Origin: an uncultured Bacilli bacterium | GTDB lineage: Bacteria > Bacillota_I > Bacilli_A > RF39 > UBA660 | Length of the DNA stretch: 64,000 nt | NCBI GenBank assembly: GCA_934155645.1 | Contig: CAKPHC010000002.1 | Coordinates: forward strand, 124,001-188,000 | Direction: 5' to 3' | Part shown: in pieces, positions 17,503 to 26,052 of the stretch | Position numbering within the stretch: the first letter of the stretch is position 1 | Layout: every line of letters starts with the position of its first letter | Notes under the pieces: model-generated | Told to the model about the DNA's origin: nothing | Database searches by the model: none | What the model saw: the letters and a program-made list of their open reading frames with translations, nothing else | Position numbers and translations under genes: made by a program

Positions 17503-18147
17503 TTATGCATTTACTTTTCTATAACTTATAACCATTACACCAGCAACTAATGCTGCACCTACTGCAAATAGTACAATGTTATCACCTGTACGTGCATTAG
17601 GAACATTTTCTTCGCCAGTAGTACTTGGAGTATAAGTAAGAACTAAATCATTATATGCAGTTTTAGTTGTATTATCCTCTTCATAAACAACTTTAGCCCA
17701 TAACACAAAATGAGTTTCTGCTTTATATTTTGTAGTGTCTAATGGAGTTGTATGGTCTTCTGTAACTTTCCAGTTAGCTTCAACATAAGCTGGTAATAAT
17801 GCTTCTTTAGAAGCTTCATATGAATTTATAGTATCAGCATAGTCTTTCTTTTCTTTGTCAGTTGCATTATCTCCCGGTTTATTTTCAGCATCATATTTTG
17901 CTTCTTGTTCTGAGATAGAACTGTAACTTTTAAATACTTCGTCAGTAATCTCTATATACTGATAAGAAACCTCTGTTACTTTCCAACTCGCTGGTACTGT
18001 AATTTTACTCTTACTCCACATTTCATTAGTACTGTTTACTGAAAAACTAATTTTGTTATTTACATCGATTTCATGCGCATAAGCGATAGGCATAAATAAA
18101 AATGCAAAAACTGCTAGTATTGTTCCCAATAATTTAAACTTTTTCAT
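17503..18147 (-). CDS. Secreted surface protein with C-terminal sorting-like anchor
   Basis: 214 residues. Signal peptide KLLGTILAVFAFLFMPIAYA, an extracellular domain rich in Glu, Thr and Tyr, then VPNARTGDN, a membrane helix (IVLFAVGAALVAGVMVISY) and a basic tail RKVNA. This end has the layout of an LPXTG signal but with ARTGD in place of LPxTG. The protein at 30114-31568 ends similarly (PNTLDN). No sortase is in the window. The extracellular domain holds two repeats of a 'VPASWKVTEV' / 'EANWKVTED' pattern. Ligand unknown. Confidence 0.82.
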   Translation of the reverse strand: MKKFKLLGTILAVFAFLFMPIAYAHEIDVNNKISFSVNSTNEMWSKSKITVPASWKVTEVSYQYIEITDEVFKSYSSISEQEAKYDAENKPGDNATDKEKKDYADTINSYEASKEALLPAYVEANWKVTEDHTTPLDTTKYKAETHFVLWAKVVYEEDNTTKTAYNDLVLTYTPSTTGEENVPNARTGDNIVLFAVGAALVAGVMVISYRKVNA

Positions 18148-18212
18148 ATATATCCTCCTTATTATCTATATAAAGCATATCATATATATGTAATTTGTAA
18201 ATATTAGAGAAA

Positions 18213-18238
18213 CAAAAAAAGTGCCTATTCGACACTTT
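18213..18238 (-). terminator. Terminator of greA
   Basis: Eight-pair stem AAAGTGTC/GGCACTTT (one G-U) followed by seven T on the minus strand. Confidence 0.87.
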
Positions 18239-18245
18239 ATTTACA

Positions 18246-18716
18246 CTATTTAATAGCAGTTATTTCTATTTTGTATACACCATTAGGGCTTTCAACTTCA
18301 ACGATATCTCCTACTTTTTTGTTCATAATTGCTTTAGCAATAGGACTTTCGTTAGAAATCTTACTTACAAATGGGTCTGCTTCTTGACTACCAACGATTT
18401 CATATTCATCAGTTTCGTCTTCATCATCACAGTATTTAATAGAAACAGTTGAACCTAGAGAAACAACATCACTGTTAACCTTCTCAATAATCTCAACATT
18501 TTCTAACATTTTTTCTATTCTCTTAATACGTCCTTCTATTTCGGCTTGATCATTTTTAGCAGCATCATAGTCAGCATTTTCAGATAAATCACCTAAAGCA
18601 CGAGCTTCTTTAATAGCTTGAATATTTTCTGGACGTTTAACATTAATCAATTCATCTAATTCTTTCTTTAAATCACGATATCCTTCTGCAGTTAAATATA
18701 TTTTCTTATCGCTCAT
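18246..18716 (-). CDS. greA: Transcription elongation factor GreA
   Basis: 156 residues from the ATG at 18716 (MSDKKIYLTAEGYRDLKKEL) with AGAGGTGATATT upstream. An upstream-extended reading to 18773 overlaps the promoter and is rejected. N-terminal coiled coil with ARALGDLSENADYDAAKNDQ, the GreA tip motif bearing the acidic residues. C-terminal FKBP-like domain (SPIAKAIMNKKVGDIVEV). It rescues backtracked RNA polymerase. The gene follows the U32-HD operon but has its own strong promoter. Confidence 0.96.
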   Translation of the reverse strand: MSDKKIYLTAEGYRDLKKELDELINVKRPENIQAIKEARALGDLSENADYDAAKNDQAEIEGRIKRIEKMLENVEIIEKVNSDVVSLGSTVSIKYCDDEDETDEYEIVGSQEADPFVSKISNESPIAKAIMNKKVGDIVEVESPNGVYKIEITAIK

Positions 18717-18744
18717 AATATCACCTCTTTTTATATACTTTAAA

Positions 18745-18773
18745 ATGATACTATAAACGATAACTTTTGTCAA
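18745..18773 (-). promoter_or_regulatory. Promoter of greA
   Basis: TTGACA (18768-18773) and TATCAT (18745-18750) with a 17-bp spacer, in the gap behind the HD-domain gene. Confidence 0.72.
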
Positions 18774-18790
18774 GTGTTTTTAGTTAACAC

Positions 18791-19912
18791 CTAATCTAAC
18801 TCTTCATAAGAAGAAATAAAGTAATCATCAGTCATACCTGCAATAAAATCAATAACTACCCTTTTTAATGGAGTATTCTTCTTATATTCATCACTCATAT
18901 TATCATAAAATAAAGTATAAATCTTGCTATCTTTTTTAGTATATTCTAAATCAGATAAATATTTACTAAATAATTTATTAAAACACTTCTTATAATACTC
19001 TAATTTTTCTTTAGTATTAGCTTTAGCATAAATATTTTTATAATTAAAATCTTTTAATTCAAATATTGCATCATATACTTCATTACTTAACTTAATATAT
19101 GGTTTATTATAACTATTTTTTACTATATCTAGAATAATAGTATTAACAATATCTTTATTATTATCCCCTAAAACTTTAACAACTTCTTTAGGTATATCAT
19201 TTCTATTTACTACTCCTACTTGAATAGCATCCTCAATATCTCTTCCTATATAAGCAATTACATCGGATATACGAACAACACAACCTTCTAAAGTCATTGG
19301 CCTAATTTTTTTAGATGTTTCAAGCACTGTATAACAATCACTATATTCCTTTAAAAAATCTTCTTTAGTTTTACTAGTATCTGGTTCATATATAGGACTT
19401 AATACTTCCCCATTATGACATAAAATACCATCTAATACTTGAATAGTTAAATTCTCACCATTACCATTATTATCTACATTCATATAAGTTCTTACACTTT
19501 GAACATTATGCATAAAATATTCATTTAATTCACGCATAGATATTTCATTAAGAATAAATTCACCTACATGTCCTAAAGGAACATGTCCTATATCATGACC
19601 TAGTGCTATAGCTTCAATTAAATCTTCGTTAAGACCTAAACATCTACCAATAGTTCTAGCAATCTTACTAACTAATTGCACATGGACAATGCGATGTGAA
19701 ATATGGTCATTATCTTGAAATGAAAACACTTGGGTTTTATCTAAATATCTTGTATAAGAAATATTATGAATTATTCTATCAACATCTCTAAAAAATGGAG
19801 GCCTTATGTCATTAGCCTCTTCTTTTAATCTAATTGCTTTACTACTACTAGTAGCATAACTAGATAAATTATCTTCTCTTTTTAATAATTGGGCTTTAAT
19901 CTCCTCTAACAC
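18791..19912 (-). CDS. HD-domain dNTP triphosphohydrolase-like protein
   Basis: 373 residues from a GTG start. HD-superfamily metal site: SHRIVHVQLV and GHDIGHVPLGHVGE, with the later Asp in CVVRISDVIAYIGRDIEDA. This is the dGTPase/deoxynucleotide triphosphohydrolase pattern. Such enzymes control dNTP pools. The gene overlaps the end of the second U32 gene (19896-19912), so it belongs to that operon. In B. subtilis the U32 pair is followed by udk and greA; here this hydrolase takes the place of udk. Confidence 0.85.
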   Translation of the reverse strand: MLEEIKAQLLKREDNLSSYATSSSKAIRLKEEANDIRPPFFRDVDRIIHNISYTRYLDKTQVFSFQDNDHISHRIVHVQLVSKIARTIGRCLGLNEDLIEAIALGHDIGHVPLGHVGEFILNEISMRELNEYFMHNVQSVRTYMNVDNNGNGENLTIQVLDGILCHNGEVLSPIYEPDTSKTKEDFLKEYSDCYTVLETSKKIRPMTLEGCVVRISDVIAYIGRDIEDAIQVGVVNRNDIPKEVVKVLGDNNKDIVNTIILDIVKNSYNKPYIKLSNEVYDAIFELKDFNYKNIYAKANTKEKLEYYKKCFNKLFSKYLSDLEYTKKDSKIYTLFYDNMSDEYKKNTPLKRVVIDFIAGMTDDYFISSYEELD

Positions 19913-21122
19913 TAGATACTACCTTCTTTCTTAGCATTGAGTATTCACATATATCTCCATCTAATTTAAATTTAATAATCTCTTCCGGATGTCTTGCAAC
20001 ATTTATTTTATTCATATCATCATCATACATTTCGGTAATAACAAAAGAATATATATCGCCCTTAGGTGTAAACAATTCAACTTCATCACCAACTTCAAAA
20101 TAATTACGTTCAGTTAAAGTTACAATCTTAGTATTTTTATCATAATTAGTAACTATTCCTAGGAAATCTTGATTAGATATTTCTTGCCTACCAGTATAAT
20201 ATTGATCAGTTGCATCTGCTTCGTGATATAAATAATGCGCTGAAGTAGGTCTATTAGCAACTCTTGATAAAATTAATTCTTGATATTCTAACTCTTCTTC
20301 TGTTAAAGTGCCAGCATAATAACTATCTATTACTTTTCTATAACATCCAATAACGGTTGCTAAATAATATAAGGAACGCATTCTTCCTTCAACTTTTAAA
20401 GAAGTAACGCCTATATCAATTAATTGTCCAATGTATCTTACAGCATTTAAATCTTTAGTAGCCATTGTAAATTTAACATCTTCGCCTTCCATATCAAAAG
20501 CAAAACGACATACTTGGCTACATCCACCTCTATTAGAATCTCTATTAGTCAAATAATTAGATAATGTACATCTACCACTATAGAAAGTACACATAGCTCC
20601 ATGAATAAATACCTCTACATCCATTTCGGTTGCATCAATAATCTCTTTTATTTCCTTTATTGATAATTCACGTGCTAGTACTACTCTATCAATTCCTCTA
20701 CTCTTAAAATAATTTACAGCTTCAATATTAGTAGTAGAATTTTGAGTACTTAAATGTACTTCAACATTTGGAAAATTAGTTTTAATATAACTAATAATAA
20801 ATGGGTCACTTACTATAAAAGCATCTATTCCCGCATTAGCAACATCTCTTATATAGTCCTCTACTCCATCTAAATCTTCATTATGAAAGACAATATTAAG
20901 AGTTAAATAAACTTTTTTGTTTAAAGCATGAGCGAAAGTACAAGCTTCTTTTATCTCATCAAGTGAAAAATTAGTAGCATTAGCTCTTAAACTATACTTT
21001 TGCCCCCCAATATATACTGCATCGGCACCATATAATAAAGTTACTTTTAATCTTTCAATATCACCTGCTGGTGACAATAATTCAATTTTTGATTTATTCT
21101 TTAGCGTCTTCTTTTCTTTCAT
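19896..21122 (-). CDS. U32 family protein, TrhP2/YrrO-like tRNA hydroxylation factor
   Basis: 408 residues. Begins KIELLSPAGDIERLKVTLLY, the U32 N-terminal motif, and carries the conserved Cys set for an Fe-S cluster (GAMCTFYSGRCTLSNYLTNRDSNRGGCSQVCR, key Cys in MCTFYSGRC and GGCSQVC). Known B. subtilis homologues YrrN/YrrO (TrhP1/TrhP2) hydroxylate uridine 34 of tRNAs using prephenate. The gene overlaps the other U32 gene by 29 bp, as expected of the pair. The assignment rests on the pairing and on synteny with greA. Confidence 0.88.
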   Translation of the reverse strand: MKEKKTLKNKSKIELLSPAGDIERLKVTLLYGADAVYIGGQKYSLRANATNFSLDEIKEACTFAHALNKKVYLTLNIVFHNEDLDGVEDYIRDVANAGIDAFIVSDPFIISYIKTNFPNVEVHLSTQNSTTNIEAVNYFKSRGIDRVVLARELSIKEIKEIIDATEMDVEVFIHGAMCTFYSGRCTLSNYLTNRDSNRGGCSQVCRFAFDMEGEDVKFTMATKDLNAVRYIGQLIDIGVTSLKVEGRMRSLYYLATVIGCYRKVIDSYYAGTLTEEELEYQELILSRVANRPTSAHYLYHEADATDQYYTGRQEISNQDFLGIVTNYDKNTKIVTLTERNYFEVGDEVELFTPKGDIYSFVITEMYDDDMNKINVARHPEEIIKFKLDGDICEYSMLRKKVVSSVRGD

Positions 21123-21978
21123 CTTTCTTCACCATGAATACTGTTTTCCTATCAAAGAATAAAGTATTACAACCTAATAATTTATTTATTTCTTCTAAGG
21201 CTTCTTCATTTTGATTATTAGCAACTTCTTTTACTAATGGATATAGTTTTAAAACAAGCTCATCATCCATATTCATACCATTAATAATAGCGCCATAAAT
21301 ACCTGATGATTCAAGTTCATTTAAATAGCAAACACCATTTACTACATCACTTTCTAATATACAAGTTCCGTTTCTACCTTCTTTTACAATAAACTTTCTA
21401 TCCTTATCACCAATAATTTTGTCAGCACCATCAAATGGTTTACCAATATTAGTATAATAAGCAGTTAATAAACGTCTTCTAGTATAAGCCATAATAGGTT
21501 CACTAACAACAGTAACAAACATTTTCATTTTAGTTCTACCAGCTGTTGCCATTGCTTCATTTTTAGTAACTTCTCCTGCTAAAATTCCGTATTTAACGCC
21601 TTCCTCATAATAATAATTACAAGTATTATAATTAGTTACCATATGTGTTTGATTCCATATTAAATCATATTTAAACTTATGACGTTTATAAATCATTAAT
21701 ATACCAACATCATAATACAATAATCCTTTAATATCTAACTTATCTAATTTCATCATTAATTCTTCTACATCATCCAACTCTTCATTAAATAAAGTACTGT
21801 TAAGAGCAATATAAACATCTATTTCAGGATGATTAATGCAAAAATAACATATATCCTTAAAAAAGACTTCTGTATAATTAGGCGAATAATTCCTAATACC
21901 TAAAATAATGGATTCAACTCCTGCCTTTGCATACTTTTCTAAATCATTACTACTACCGGGAACAACTATAACTTTCAT
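21094..21978 (-). CDS. U32 family protein, TrhP1/YrrN-like
   Basis: 294 residues from the ATG at 21978 (MKVIVVPGSSNDLEKYAKAG), chosen over 22014 because AGAGGTGG lies directly upstream and the longer reading enters the promoter. It follows the U32 barrel pattern (VDVYIALNSTLFNEELDDVE-like strand). It lacks the dense Cys cluster of its partner, as expected for the non-catalytic-looking member. Role with its partner: 5-hydroxyuridine formation at tRNA position 34 (known for B. subtilis TrhP1/P2, inferred here). Confidence 0.82.
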   Translation of the reverse strand: MKVIVVPGSSNDLEKYAKAGVESIILGIRNYSPNYTEVFFKDICYFCINHPEIDVYIALNSTLFNEELDDVEELMMKLDKLDIKGLLYYDVGILMIYKRHKFKYDLIWNQTHMVTNYNTCNYYYEEGVKYGILAGEVTKNEAMATAGRTKMKMFVTVVSEPIMAYTRRRLLTAYYTNIGKPFDGADKIIGDKDRKFIVKEGRNGTCILESDVVNGVCYLNELESSGIYGAIINGMNMDDELVLKLYPLVKEVANNQNEEALEEINKLLGCNTLFFDRKTVFMVKKDERKEDAKE

Positions 21979-21998
21979 AATCCACCTCTTATGGGTAT

Positions 21999-22027
21999 AT
22001 TGTATCAAAATCAAAGGTAAAAGTAAA
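21999..22027 (-). promoter_or_regulatory. Promoter of the U32-HD operon
   Basis: TTTACT (22022-22027) and TACAAT (21999-22004) with a 17-bp spacer. Confidence 0.55.
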
Positions 22028-22044
22028 CTTTTTAGCTTATCAAA

Positions 22045-22071
22045 AGAAAAAAATGCAAGACTTTTCTTACA
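22045..22071 (-). terminator. Terminator of the mraZ-rsmH-ftsL-PBP operon
   Basis: TGTAAGA/TCTTGCA stem with a four-base loop, followed by seven T on the minus strand. Confidence 0.82.
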
Positions 22072-22078
22072 CTTTCTC

Positions 22079-24220
22079 TTAAAACCTAATTGCAGCTTCT
22101 AACGATACGATATCTTCTTTCTTTAAAACTGTATTTCCAGGAATACTTTGTGACGTAATATAACCATTACCATTAATACTGTAGTTAATTCCTAAAAGAT
22201 TTAATAATACTTTAGCATCACTTACACTGTAACCCACTACATTAGGCATAATCAAATTATTATCATTAGTAACTAAATATATTTTATCAAGTTCAGATAC
22301 TTTAGTACCGACGTTTGGATATTGTTTTATTATTTTATTACCATTACCTATAGTTACATAATTTAATCCTAAATCTCCAAGAGTTTTAACTACTTCACTT
22401 GTATTCTTATTTATAAATGAAGGCATTTCATAATCTTTTAAAGCAGAAGCCTGATTATTCTTACTACCATCAATTTCCAAGTATTTACTAACATTAGCAA
22501 TTAAATCTTTAACCGCATCTCTCATCGCATATACACCACTAGAACCATTATCTTTTGATGAATAATAAATAATTATACGTGGGTCATCTCCCGGATAAAT
22601 ACCTGCAAAACTACGGATAACTGAACTACCATAACCATTTTTATCTGCTACTTGAGCAGTACCTGTTTTTGCTATTAAATCATAACCATCCATATTATAA
22701 ATATGTCCAGTACCTGATGGGTCTTGTATAACTAAACGCATCAACTCTTTCATCTTATTAACAGTATCTTTACTAGCAACTTTATCTAATTCCTTCTTTT
22801 CACCTTGATATACAACCTCATAAGTATCAGAATCAACTATTTTATCTACAATATATGGTTGCATTAATACTCCATTATTTGTTAATGAAGTAAGTGCTTT
22901 AATATTTTGAATAGGTGTTGTAGTAATACCTTGCCCAAATCCAGCATTAAGTATTTCTGTTTCATATTTAAAAGCAACTTTACCCGTTTTTTCATTAGGT
23001 AATTCTATGCCTGTTTTAGAACCAAATCCTAGTTTATTATAATAAGTCTTTAATACAGCGCCACTTATATATCGATTAATAAGATTAATAACACCTACGT
23101 TACTAGATAAAACAAATCCATGATTAAATGTTATATCTCCCCAACCGTTACGATTCCAGTCACCAATTTCTGTTCCATCTTTAGTAACATATACTCCAGA
23201 CCTATAAGTAGCATTACCATCATAATTACCATTTTCCATAGTTGCCATGTAAGAAAATATCTTCATAGTAGAACCAGGCTCATAAGGATAACTTGTATTA
23301 TAGTTAAAATAATTAGTAATGTTTCTTACATTAGGATCAAATGATGGTGTTGATGCTGAAGCTAGAATTGCTCCTGTTTTAGCATCTGCAACAAGGATAG
23401 TAGACCACTCAAAGTTATACCATCCAGCTTTATCTAATGCTCGTTCTACAAATAATTGAATATTAGAATCAATTGTTAAATAAACATCTTTACCATCTTT
23501 AGCAGGAACAGTTACCTCTTTAGTACCAGCAATTTTATATCCTGCCCTATCTTTTTGATAAAAAGTATATCCATCTTCTCCCTGTAATTCACTATCAAAT
23601 TGCTTTTCAATACCCATTTCTCCAATAATTGCTTCCATACTGCTACCATCATCTTTTTCTGTTATTTCTGTTTTAGCATACCCTAAAGTATAAGAAGCAA
23701 AATCACCATATGGATAATATCTTTTCTGAGTTTCTATAAAATCTATACCAGGAAGTCCTAATGCTAAAATCGCATCCTTAGTAAGTTCTGTTAAACCTCT
23801 TCCTTTACTACCAAACTCTGTTTGATAAACATTTTCTTTTGATAAATACTTTAATATTTGTTCTTTACTTAAGTCAAGAACAGTCGACAACATTTCCGCT
23901 GTATACTCTTTATCAACTACATGTTGAGGATTTTTAATATTAGTTGTTCTAGCTGATGATAAATATGCGATTAAAGTATAAGACGAAACATTTTGAGCTA
24001 GAACAGCACCATTTTTATCATAAATAGTACCTCTTTTAGCTTTTAATACTTCATTTTTTGTTGTTCTACTACTTGCAAATTCTTGAAGATTAATCCCATC
24101 TACTTTTTCTGATAATGCTAACTGAAAAGTTCTAGCTATTATCAAAACAAAAAAAACTAGAGCAATAACTACTAAGAATAAACTTATTCTAACGTTACTA
24201 TTTTCTAGCTTTTTATTCAT
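22079..24220 (-). CDS. Class B penicillin-binding protein with two PASTA domains (division transpeptidase)
   Basis: 713 residues from the ATG at 24220; a GTG nine bases upstream lies inside the ribosome site and is less likely. One N-terminal membrane helix, a PBP dimerisation domain (RGTIYDKNGAVLA), then the transpeptidase with SxxK (GSTMK, Ser about 317), SSN (VLSSNVG) and KTGTAQ. Two C-terminal PASTA repeats follow (PSFINKNTSEVVKTL... and PNVVGYSVSDAKVLL...). It crosslinks septal peptidoglycan, equivalent to PBP2B/PBP2x (FtsI). It is the last gene of the operon, 3 bp after ftsL. Confidence 0.94.
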   Translation of the reverse strand: MNKKLENSNVRISLFLVVIALVFFVLIIARTFQLALSEKVDGINLQEFASSRTTKNEVLKAKRGTIYDKNGAVLAQNVSSYTLIAYLSSARTTNIKNPQHVVDKEYTAEMLSTVLDLSKEQILKYLSKENVYQTEFGSKGRGLTELTKDAILALGLPGIDFIETQKRYYPYGDFASYTLGYAKTEITEKDDGSSMEAIIGEMGIEKQFDSELQGEDGYTFYQKDRAGYKIAGTKEVTVPAKDGKDVYLTIDSNIQLFVERALDKAGWYNFEWSTILVADAKTGAILASASTPSFDPNVRNITNYFNYNTSYPYEPGSTMKIFSYMATMENGNYDGNATYRSGVYVTKDGTEIGDWNRNGWGDITFNHGFVLSSNVGVINLINRYISGAVLKTYYNKLGFGSKTGIELPNEKTGKVAFKYETEILNAGFGQGITTTPIQNIKALTSLTNNGVLMQPYIVDKIVDSDTYEVVYQGEKKELDKVASKDTVNKMKELMRLVIQDPSGTGHIYNMDGYDLIAKTGTAQVADKNGYGSSVIRSFAGIYPGDDPRIIIYYSSKDNGSSGVYAMRDAVKDLIANVSKYLEIDGSKNNQASALKDYEMPSFINKNTSEVVKTLGDLGLNYVTIGNGNKIIKQYPNVGTKVSELDKIYLVTNDNNLIMPNVVGYSVSDAKVLLNLLGINYSINGNGYITSQSIPGNTVLKKEDIVSLEAAIRF

Positions 24221-24232
24221 TACTATCACCTA

Positions 24233-24544
24233 TCATTCATCACTTGAAATAATTGATTTAATGTTATTATTATTGTAACTCAATCCCTGTTGTTCAGCAA
24301 CAGTTTTAATATTATCAAGAGAAGCTAGTTCATTAACTTTCATCGCAAGCGATTCATTTTTCTTCTCTTGAGTTGATATTTGTTTCTTTACTTTTTCAAC
24401 ATCAAAATTTATTTTAGATAAAGTTGCTTGAGAAAAAACGATTGCAAAAGGTGAAATTACTAATAATGCAATAGTAAAAGTATATAAAAGTCTTTCGAAC
24501 TTTCCCATCCTTACTATTTTCTTCATACGTTTTTTCTTTTTCAT
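24233..24544 (-). CDS. ftsL: Cell division protein FtsL
   Basis: 103 residues. Very basic cytoplasmic start (KKKKRMKKIVRMGKFER), one membrane helix (TFTIALLVISPFAIVFSQA), then a leucine-zipper-like coiled coil (VEKVKKQISTQEKKNESLAMKVNELA). Sequence similarity in FtsL is low. The call rests on size, topology and position between rsmH and the division PBP. FtsL pairs with DivIC in the divisome; no divIC is in the window. Confidence 0.85.
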   Translation of the reverse strand: MKKKKRMKKIVRMGKFERLLYTFTIALLVISPFAIVFSQATLSKINFDVEKVKKQISTQEKKNESLAMKVNELASLDNIKTVAEQQGLSYNNNNIKSIISSDE

Positions 24545-24554
24545 GTTATCAACC

Positions 24555-25478
24555 CTATCTTATTCTTTCTATTATTCTTAACTTAGCACTTCTTGACCTA
24601 TTATTATTATCAAGTTCCGTATCACTAGGAATTATTGCTTTGTTATTTACTAATTTAAAATTACTTAAATATTCTTCTGGAATATTTGGTAGTCCTTTTA
24701 CTCTTTCGTCTATATGTGTAACTTCTTTAAATATATTTTTTACTATCCTATCTTCTAATGAATGGAAAGTAATTATTGCAAGACGTCCATTTATATCTAA
24801 TAAGTCAAGTGAATCACGAATTGCTTTATCTAAAATATCTAATTCATGATTAACTTCTATTCTTATTGCTTGAAAAACTTTTCTAGCTGGATGCTTGTCC
24901 CTTTTAGCTTTCATAGGCATTGCACTTTTAATTATTTCTACTAATTCAAGTGTAGTCTCTATTTTTTTGTTTTCACGATATTTTACTATTGCTCTTGCAA
25001 TACTTGAAGAATATTTTTCTTCTCCGTATTTAAAGAATATATCTCTTAGTTTAGCTTCTTCGTAATTATTTACAACTTCATATGCGGATAATTCTTGATT
25101 TCTATCCATACGCATATCTAAGTGTGCGTCTTGATGATAACTAAAGCCTCTATCTGCTTCATCTAATTGGACTGATGAAACACCTAAATCAAATAAGATT
25201 CCATCTACTTTAGTAACATCTCTTTTTAATAATTCTTCTTTAATGTTAACAAAGTTACTATATATAATAGTAAAATTGTCTCCTATCTTTGATAGCTTTT
25301 CTCTACTATATTTAATAGCGTCACTATCTTGGTCAAAGGCGAAAAGACAACCCCTTCTTACTCGCTTTAAAATTTCACTGGAGTGCCCAGCATATCCTAA
25401 TGTGCAATCAACGTAGATACCGTCTTCTTTCAAATTAAGGCCTTGAATCGCTTCTTCAAGCAAAACACTAATATGCAT
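24555..25478 (-). CDS. rsmH: 16S rRNA (cytosine-1402-N4) methyltransferase
   Basis: 307 residues, the normal size of RsmH/MraW. Starts MHISVLLEEAIQGLNLKEDG; the SAM site is YVDCTLGYAGHSSEIL; then FDLGVSSVQLDEADRGFSY and RKVFQAIRIEVNHEL, all hallmark motifs. The C-terminus has RSRSAKLRIIERI. It methylates N4 of C1402 in the decoding centre. It lies 2 bp after mraZ in the division operon. Confidence 0.97.
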   Translation of the reverse strand: MHISVLLEEAIQGLNLKEDGIYVDCTLGYAGHSSEILKRVRRGCLFAFDQDSDAIKYSREKLSKIGDNFTIIYSNFVNIKEELLKRDVTKVDGILFDLGVSSVQLDEADRGFSYHQDAHLDMRMDRNQELSAYEVVNNYEEAKLRDIFFKYGEEKYSSSIARAIVKYRENKKIETTLELVEIIKSAMPMKAKRDKHPARKVFQAIRIEVNHELDILDKAIRDSLDLLDINGRLAIITFHSLEDRIVKNIFKEVTHIDERVKGLPNIPEEYLSNFKLVNNKAIIPSDTELDNNNRSRSAKLRIIERIR

Positions 25479-25480
25479 AA

Positions 25481-25924
25481 CTATTCACCCGATTCCCAAT
25501 TTGAATCAAATAGATCTTCAGCAATACTTGACATTTCTTCTTTATTACTCTCATAGAAATCATTCCACTTATCTAAGTCCCAAATCTCAAGTCGATCCCC
25601 TACGCCGACAATTACACATTCTTTTTTTAAGCCGGCGTAAGAGGTCAATGGAGAGGTAATATTGATTCGACCTTGTTTGTCAAATACTGTTGCAGTAGCA
25701 CCTGAAAGGAAGAATCTCGTAAAACTACGAGCGTCCTTCTTTGTAAAAGGTAGTGATTTTAGTCGTTTGGTGATTTTTTCCCATTCATTTTTTGGATAGA
25801 CAAATAGGCATTCTTCAAGACCACGTGTTACAAAAAACTCGTCTCCTAAGTCTTCACGGAACTTAGAAGGTAAAATAATTCGTCCTTTTTCATCAATGTT
25901 ATGATGATATTCACCTATCAACAT
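25481..25924 (-). CDS. mraZ: Transcriptional regulator MraZ
   Basis: 147 residues from the ATG at 25924 (MLIGEYHHNIDEKGRIILPS); a start at 25936 is less likely since GGGGGA sits just before 25924. Two AbrB-like MraZ domains: EYHHNIDEKGRIILPSKFRE and its second copy TATVFDKQGRINITSPLTSY. MraZ forms rings that bind repeats in its own promoter. Three GTGG boxes at exact 10-bp period lie upstream, so autoregulation of the division operon is likely. Confidence 0.96.
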   Translation of the reverse strand: MLIGEYHHNIDEKGRIILPSKFREDLGDEFFVTRGLEECLFVYPKNEWEKITKRLKSLPFTKKDARSFTRFFLSGATATVFDKQGRINITSPLTSYAGLKKECVIVGVGDRLEIWDLDKWNDFYESNKEEMSSIAEDLFDSNWESGE

Positions 25925-25929
25925 AAAAT

Positions 25930-25957
25930 CCCCCACTTTTCACCACAATCAACCACT
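25930..25957 (-). promoter_or_regulatory. MraZ-binding box array
   Basis: Three GTGG boxes (minus strand) at 25953-25956, 25943-25946 and 25933-25936 with exact 10-bp spacing. Known MraZ operators are GTG(G/T) or TGGG-type repeats of 10-bp period. The third box overlaps the ribosome site. Confidence 0.7.
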
Positions 25958-26021
25958 GCTACTATTATAGTATAATTAATCTCCCATTTTGTAAACACTT
26001 AAAAATATTTTTTCAACAAAA

Positions 26022-26052
26022 ATAAAAAAAAAGAATGTCAACTTGACATTCT
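26022..26052 (-). terminator. Terminator of the sensor-kinase-like gene
   Basis: Eight-pair stem AGAATGTC/GACATTCT followed by nine T on the minus strand. Confidence 0.88.
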
